Source: Rhodocyclaceae bacterium
GTDB taxonomy: Bacteria > Pseudomonadota > Gammaproteobacteria > Burkholderiales > Rhodocyclaceae
DNA: 64,000 bases
NCBI GenBank assembly: GCA_030824275.1
Contig: JAVBXY010000003.1
Coordinates: forward strand, 62,001-126,000
Direction: 5' to 3'
The position numbers and the translations under genes are program-made. The first letter of the stretch is position 1, and each line of letters starts with the position of its first letter. Of this stretch, positions 59,626 to 64,000 are shown piece by piece. The notes under the pieces were generated by a model. That model ran no database searches. It was given only the letters and a program-made list of their open reading frames with translations, and had not been told where the DNA came from.

Positions 59626-60822
59626 ATGACGACCGCCAACCCCCGCATCGAAACGCCCCTTGCGGCTACTCCGGCCCCCCGGTTACTACCGGGACTTCCC
59701 TGGAGCGAACTTGTCCCTCTGTTCAGTGCGGCCCTGGCTGGCCTGATCGCTGGCGCGGGCGATGAGATGTGGCGCTGGCTGACCTTGCCGCTGGCGCTTC
59801 TTGCTTTTGGTGTCGGCACAGCCCAGGCGCGCCGGCGCCAGTATCTGGCGCGGCAACTGATCGGCTTTGCCAGTCGCATCGAGGGCCGTGATTTGACGAC
59901 GCGGCTGAGTGCTTCCGGTGCCGGTGACGCAATGCTCTTTGAAAGCATGAACGCGATGGCTCGGGCCTATGTGCGCCTGGTCAGCGACCTGGCCCGTGCA
60001 TCCCGCGAATTGGCCAGCGTGGCGGCGGAGAGCAGCGCCAACGCCGGACAGGGCGACGAAGGGGTACGCTCGCAACGGCAGATCACCGTGTCCTCGGCAG
60101 CGACGCTGGAAGAATTGACCGCCAGCGCCGAGTCCTCCAGTGAGCAGGCCCGCGAGGCGGCCACGCAGGCGGAAAGCGCCTGGGATGCGGCTCGCGAGGG
60201 TGCACAACGGGGCGAAGCCCTCGACCGGCGGATGCAGGCCGTGGTTGTCGGCATGACCGAGTCGGGTCGCTGCGCCGATGCGCTGGAAAGCCAGTCCAGG
60301 GAAATTGGCGTGATCGTCAAGACCATCGCCGAGATCGCCGGGCAGACCAATCTGCTGGCGCTCAATGCGGCCATAGAGGCGGCTCGCGCCGGCGAGACCG
60401 GTCGGGGATTCGCCGTCGTTGCCGACGAGGTGCGCAAGCTGGCCGAGCGAACCACCGACGCCACGCGTGACATCCAGGCCCGCATCGGCGGGCTTCAACA
60501 AGGCATGGCGGGCATCGCCGAGCCGCTTGAACGGGCGACGGCGGAAGTCGCCGAGGGCCGGCGTGAGGTGGATCAGGTATTGGCGGCTCTCGGTCGCATC
60601 GCCGAGCAGTCGGCGTGCACCCGTGCCGCGACTCAGGCGATTGCCCATGCCGCCGAGGAGCAGAGCCTGGCCAGCAGCCGCATTGCCGGCGAGGTCGAGC
60701 AGGTGGCGCGGCTGGCGGAGGACAACGAGCGCCTGGTCCACGACAACCGGGAACTGGCGGGCTATCTCGAACAGATGGCCGGCAACCTCGATCAGATCAT
60801 CCAGTCCTTCCACTACGAGTGA
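59626..60822 (+). CDS. Methyl-accepting chemotaxis protein without a periplasmic ligand domain
   Basis: A 398-residue chemoreceptor from ATG 59626 (start uncertain; no strong ribosome site). Two adjacent membrane helices (residues 28-65) have only a short loop between them, so there is no periplasmic sensor domain. A short HAMP-like segment is followed by the signalling hairpin with the invariant tip [20 protein letters not shown] and [17 protein letters not shown]. The sensing input must come from elsewhere; the next gene encodes a NIT-like sensor and follows after 8 bases. Confidence 0.88.
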   Translation: MTTANPRIETPLAATPAPRLLPGLPWSELVPLFSAALAGLIAGAGDEMWRWLTLPLALLAFGVGTAQARRRQYLARQLIGFASRIEGRDLTTRLSASGAGDAMLFESMNAMARAYVRLVSDLARASRELASVAAESSANAGQGDEGVRSQRQITVSSAATLEELTASAESSSEQAREAATQAESAWDAAREGAQRGEALDRRMQAVVVGMTESGRCADALESQSREIGVIVKTIAEIAGQTNLLALNAAIEAARAGETGRGFAVVADEVRKLAERTTDATRDIQARIGGLQQGMAGIAEPLERATAEVAEGRREVDQVLAALGRIAEQSACTRAATQAIAHAAEEQSLASSRIAGEVEQVARLAEDNERLVHDNRELAGYLEQMAGNLDQIIQSFHYE

Positions 60823-60830
60823 GGTCCATC

Positions 60831-61769
60831 ATGGAACTGTTGCTAACTTCCGCCCTGATCGTCCTGTTGGCCGGCGGGATCGCATGGAGTCTCGCGCGTC
60901 GCCGTCGCCACCAGCGCAGCGTGGCTGACGTTCGCCAGGCGCTCGCCGACTGCGCGTTGCTCCAGCGCCTGGTCCAGGCCATGCAGCAGCATCGCGGCAT
61001 GAGCAGCGCCTGGCTTTCCGGCGACGCCAGTTTTGCTCGCCGCCTCAGCGAGCGCCAGCGCGAGATCGATGCCTTGCTGGCGGACTTCCTACATGTGGCC
61101 GAACGCGAAAACGACATGCCCTGGCCCTGTCTGACGCGTAACGATGCTGCCGCCTTTCGCTTTCATTGGCAGCAGATGGTCGGCGGCCTTGCCCAACTGA
61201 CGCCGGAGCAAAGCATCGCCCGTCATAGCCAGCAGATCGCCCAGCTCCTGGGCTGGCTGGCGGCGCTGGGTGAGGCGCGGGTGGAACTCGCCGCGACTGG
61301 CATCGACGGCAATCAGGCCCGCAACTATGCCAATCGCCTGCCAGCGCTGGCGGAATGCCTGGGCCAGGCCCGTGCGCTGGGCAGCTCGGCAGCAGCAGCT
61401 GGCACTTGCGCCCCCGTGGGTCGGGTCCGCCTGCTGTTCCTGTCGGCACGGGCCGAGACCCTGTTGGGGCAGGCGCAGCAAGCGGATGCAGTTATGCGGG
61501 GTGGGGCAGTCGGTCGCGCCGTGGCCGCCGTGCAGACGCAACTGGCGACGATTCGCGCTGCCATCCTTGAGGGCACCTCGATAACAGTGAGTGCTGCGAG
61601 CTACTTCGAGGTGGCGACTACAGCGATCGATGCAATCTACGCCTGGATGGAGGAATGCGGCGGTGGCTTGGGGCGGGCTCTTGATGAGACGGGTGCCGCA
61701 ACGACGGGCGATTATGCCGTCGGGTTGGCCACTTCCACTCGATTGCGGCCGCCAGCCTTGGCGCGATAG
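60831..61769 (+). CDS. NIT-like membrane protein, possible partner of the chemoreceptor
   Basis: A 312-residue protein with a single N-terminal membrane helix (ELLLTSALIVLLAGGIAWSL) and an all-helical region. LLQRLVQAMQQHRGMSSAWLSGD at residues 43-65 matches the QxxRGxSxxW/Y start of nitrate- and nitrite-sensing (NIT) domains. It has no kinase or output domain. It follows the chemoreceptor gene after 8 bases, so a two-protein receptor is plausible. Its last 58 bases overlap the convergent diguanylate cyclase gene. Confidence 0.75.
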   Translation: MELLLTSALIVLLAGGIAWSLARRRRHQRSVADVRQALADCALLQRLVQAMQQHRGMSSAWLSGDASFARRLSERQREIDALLADFLHVAERENDMPWPCLTRNDAAAFRFHWQQMVGGLAQLTPEQSIARHSQQIAQLLGWLAALGEARVELAATGIDGNQARNYANRLPALAECLGQARALGSSAAAAGTCAPVGRVRLLFLSARAETLLGQAQQADAVMRGGAVGRAVAAVQTQLATIRAAILEGTSITVSAASYFEVATTAIDAIYAWMEECGGGLGRALDETGAATTGDYAVGLATSTRLRPPALAR

Positions 61770-62977
61770 AGCGCTTCGTCGGCGCGACCCAGTGTCATGT
61801 CGGCACTGGCGTCGGATGGCAGCATCGTGGTAATGCCGATGCTGACCGTCACAGGAACAGGCTGGCCGTCCTGAATCAGCGGTGTTGTCGCCACGGTATG
61901 TCGCAAGCGCTCGGCAAAACTGAGCGCGGCCTCCGCGTCGGCGGCAGGTAGCAGAATGGCAAACTCTTCGCCGCCAACCCGGCCCGCCGTGTCGATCTTG
62001 CGCAGGCTTTCCTGCATCAGCCGGGCGAAGTGGCGCAGTACCGCATCACCGGTGGCATGACCATGGGTATCGTTGACGCTCTTGAAATGGTCGAGGTCAA
62101 GCATCAGTACGGTGATCGGCAGGTCGAGGCTGCGCTGCGCGCGAGCCAGCTGATCCTCCATGCGGTCAATGAAATGCCGGCGATTGGACAGTCCGGTAAG
62201 AAAGTCGGTGGTGGCCAGTTCGATCAACTGGGCTTCATTGGTCTCAAGGTCGGCCAGCATTCGGTTGAAGCCTTCGCTCAAATGCCCGACCTCGTCGTGA
62301 CGGCTCGTATCGACGCGAAAGCCGCGTTCATCCGCCCGTACTCGCTCGAAGGCCTTGGCCAGCCGGTTCAGGCCTTCGGTCAGCCAGTTCGCCATCAGCA
62401 GAGCGAACAGATAGCCGAGGGCTGTGGCAAAAACGATGTACAGGACGCCTTGCAACTGGACTGAGCGAAGATTGCTGTTGATCGGCGTCTGGTCCACACC
62501 CACGCGTGCCCAGGCGATCAGCTTGGCGCCAGCAACGACGGGCGCCGCGATATCCACCAAGGCATCGTTGTTGACCAGCACGACCAACTGCGGGGGCCGA
62601 CCGATCAGGGTGCGACTGGTGTTGTCCTGGGCATGCTGTCCGATGTGGCGCTGGTCGCTATGGGTCAGCACCCGTCCATCCGGCGTCAGCAGCATGACAT
62701 AGCGCACATGGGGATGTCGAGCGACGGATTTTGTCACCTCTTGCAGGCCTACCACATCATCGGCCATGACCCAGGAGACGCTGCTGACGGCGAGGGTTTC
62801 CGCCAGGTGGCTGTTGTTTTCGAGGCTTTGGTGGCGCAGGAAGTTGCCCTGTCGCGCCACCAGGTCGATCACGAGAAAACTCATCAGCAAACCGTGTAGC
62901 AGCGTGATGCCTAGGATCAGCCGCTGGCGTATTGTCAGTGAGTTCAGGTAGTGAGCGATGCGGGTTGGAATGCTCAT
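61712..62977 (-). CDS. Membrane diguanylate cyclase (HAMP-GGDEF)
   Basis: A 421-residue protein: two membrane helices (about 18-38 and 180-200) enclosing a periplasmic sensor region (LLTPDGRVLTHSDQRHIGQHAQDN), a HAMP domain, then GGDEF. The signature reads GGEEFAILLP (the active GGEEF form), with DLDHFKSVNDTHGHATGD. It should make c-di-GMP in response to a periplasmic signal. It overlaps the PhnD-like gene upstream by ATGA, so that binding protein is a probable ligand sensor for it. Confidence 0.92.
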   Translation of the reverse strand: MSIPTRIAHYLNSLTIRQRLILGITLLHGLLMSFLVIDLVARQGNFLRHQSLENNSHLAETLAVSSVSWVMADDVVGLQEVTKSVARHPHVRYVMLLTPDGRVLTHSDQRHIGQHAQDNTSRTLIGRPPQLVVLVNNDALVDIAAPVVAGAKLIAWARVGVDQTPINSNLRSVQLQGVLYIVFATALGYLFALLMANWLTEGLNRLAKAFERVRADERGFRVDTSRHDEVGHLSEGFNRMLADLETNEAQLIELATTDFLTGLSNRRHFIDRMEDQLARAQRSLDLPITVLMLDLDHFKSVNDTHGHATGDAVLRHFARLMQESLRKIDTAGRVGGEEFAILLPAADAEAALSFAERLRHTVATTPLIQDGQPVPVTVSIGITTMLPSDASADMTLGRADEALYRAKAGGRNRVEVANPTA

Positions 62978-63933
62978 TCCTCCAGCGGCCTGACCGTGCG
63001 GGAAAACTCGGTGATGAATTCACGCACGGGAAGATAGGTATCGTTGCTGGCAATTTCGAAGCGCGACAGGGGCAGACGCGTCAGCGCCTTTCGTCCTGCG
63101 GCATCAGTGTGCAGCGAAAATAGGATATCGCCGACCTTTTGCAGCAGATCCGGCGGGAAGTCGTCTCGTGCCATCAGCGAGTTGTTGATCAGGGATTCGG
63201 TTTGCCATTTCACCCGCAATTCGGCGGCACGGTCAGGATGGTCGCGCTGGAAGGCGAGCCACGGTGGTGGCCAGGTGGCGCCAGCTACCGTGTTGCCCAG
63301 GTACACATTCATGATGGACGATTCCTGCGAGCCGACGTAACGGGCCTCATAGCTGCCCACGGGTACGCCGTGTTGATGCAAATAATGCTGGGGCATCATG
63401 GTGGCGGCGAGTGCCGTTTTGGCGGGAAAACTTACCGCCTTGCCCCGAAGGTCGGATGGCTTCTCGATGGGGCTGTCGTGGCGAACGATGACGATGCCGC
63501 GAAACGACTGATCATCCCCCATCTTGCCGAAAACCCGATAGCCGTGTCCCATGGCATTGACGGTCTGATAGGGATTCGGCAAGGCCAGGTCGAAATGCCG
63601 CGCGTAGAGCTTCCTGTCGAATTCCTCGTAGTTGCGAGAGGCTTCAAGCACGAAGCGAACTTCAGGAATGCGGGCGTTGAGCGTATCTACTATCGGCCCA
63701 TAGACTTCAAAGAGGCGGGACGGGTTGTGCAGTGGGTGGATGCCGAAGCGGTATTCCTTTTGCGTCGTTGCACCCGCCGGACGATCACTGAACTGTGGCT
63801 GGTAGCTTGCGGCGGGATCGTTTTTTCCGCAGCCGGTGAGATTCTGTAGCAGTACGATTACCAGCGCCACCAGCCACCGGGCCATGTGGCTGAAGGCATG
63901 TCTTGCAGCCAGCGAATGGGACCAAGAATCCAT
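62974..63933 (-). CDS. PhnD-like periplasmic-binding lipoprotein
   Basis: A 319-residue protein of the phosphate/phosphonate-binding (PhnD) superfamily (YRFGIHPLHNPSRLFEVYGPIVDTLN, FDLALPNPYQTVNAMGHGYRVFGK, LRGKAVSFPAKTALAATMMPQ, YVGSQESSIMNVYLGNTVAGATW). A lipoprotein signal ends at LTGC. Translation may start at 63933 or at 63885, which begins the signal directly; neither has a ribosome site. It is co-translated with the diguanylate cyclase and has no permease nearby, so it likely acts as a sensor subunit. Confidence 0.85.
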   Translation of the reverse strand: MDSWSHSLAARHAFSHMARWLVALVIVLLQNLTGCGKNDPAASYQPQFSDRPAGATTQKEYRFGIHPLHNPSRLFEVYGPIVDTLNARIPEVRFVLEASRNYEEFDRKLYARHFDLALPNPYQTVNAMGHGYRVFGKMGDDQSFRGIVIVRHDSPIEKPSDLRGKAVSFPAKTALAATMMPQHYLHQHGVPVGSYEARYVGSQESSIMNVYLGNTVAGATWPPPWLAFQRDHPDRAAELRVKWQTESLINNSLMARDDFPPDLLQKVGDILFSLHTDAAGRKALTRLPLSRFEIASNDTYLPVREFITEFSRTVRPLEE

Positions 63934-63942
63934 TTGAAGTGG

Positions 63943-63948
63943 ATCATA
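63943..63948 (-). promoter_or_regulatory. -10-like box of the PhnD-like/diguanylate cyclase operon
   Basis: TATGAT on the minus strand, 10 bases upstream of the 63933 start, in the gap to the divergent gene. No convincing -35 box was found. Confidence 0.35.
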
Positions 63949-63960
63949 GTCCTATTAACC

Positions 63961-64000
63961 ATGCATGCCTATCCGGTTTCCCTCACCTTTGATGGCCAGA
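63961..64000 (+). CDS. Start of a further gene, cut by the window edge
   Basis: ATG at 63961 opens a frame reading MHAYPVSLTFDGQ, which resembles the N terminus of 2Fe-2S ferredoxin-type proteins, but 13 codons are too few to classify. It is divergent from the PhnD-like gene. Confidence 0.35.
   Translation, partial: MHAYPVSLTFDGQ

Overview
The window is a high-GC stretch of a betaproteobacterial chromosome. Gene content (nuo operon, 2-aminobenzoate/benzoate-CoA-ligase-like enzyme, acyl-CoA metabolism, many two-component and c-di-GMP proteins, molybdopterin genes) fits Rhodocyclales or a nearby family such as Sterolibacteriaceae; this placement is an inference from gene order and protein style, not from a marker gene. 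No rRNA or tRNA gene and no CRISPR array was seen.

Layout. 1-6085: 3' end of the respiratory complex I operon (nuoI-nuoN). 6102-9836: small monooxygenase-like protein, Nudix hydrolase, soluble GAF histidine kinase with NarL-type regulator, glutathione transferase. 9829-13223: DsbA-like protein and quinone reductase, divergent from an aryl-CoA ligase. 13220-18040: a CpxAR-like two-component pair facing an EF-hand protein with two GTAAA-N5-GTAAA boxes between them, then a PAS kinase and NarL-type regulator. 18071-20850: Lrp-type regulator divergent from 4-hydroxyphenylpyruvate dioxygenase, then a PAS-GGDEF protein broken at a 10-base homopolymer.

20930-25450 is an accessory island: a Phd/VapC toxin-antitoxin pair whose toxin is frameshifted, a lower-GC gene joining a P-loop ATPase to a TIR domain (candidate anti-phage protein) that ends in an integron attC-like element, a transposase remnant, and an exported coiled-coil protein built of 21-bp repeats. 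25451-33719: acyl-CoA metabolism (phosphotransferase, LivK-like binding protein, acyl-CoA synthetase, SDR), LysR regulator with a metallo-beta-lactamase-fold protein that lacks the metal motif, SYLF protein, NAD-binding protein. 34276-38966: MNT/HEPN pair; a fusion of two nitroreductase domains, rhodanese and ankyrin repeats; a GST. 39231-44924: two tandem periplasmic binding proteins with a membrane kinase, a receiver and a receiver-PAS-GGDEF-EAL protein. 44975-50581: secretin-N-like protein, DMT exporter, cyclic-nucleotide-binding protein, DinG-like helicase and an ATP-grasp-like protein. 50569-57310 (minus strand): a compact operon of TAXI binding protein, TPR-secretin, pentapeptide protein, cNMP-SLC13 permease and a membrane-anchored binding protein. 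57522-64000: secreted Cys protein, mobB-moaD-moaE, a chemoreceptor without a ligand domain plus a NIT-like protein, a diguanylate cyclase with a PhnD-like lipoprotein, and the first codons of a further gene.

The most striking signal not explained by genes is a dispersed 25-bp sequence (left half GCCGTCCCGCCAG, right half CGCCGACTTTTT) found 11 times nearly intact plus once split, on both strands, between genes and inside genes in all three reading frames. In moaE it coincides with about eight extra residues. The other leading candidate is the ATPase-TIR gene in what looks like a 1.6-kb integron cassette.
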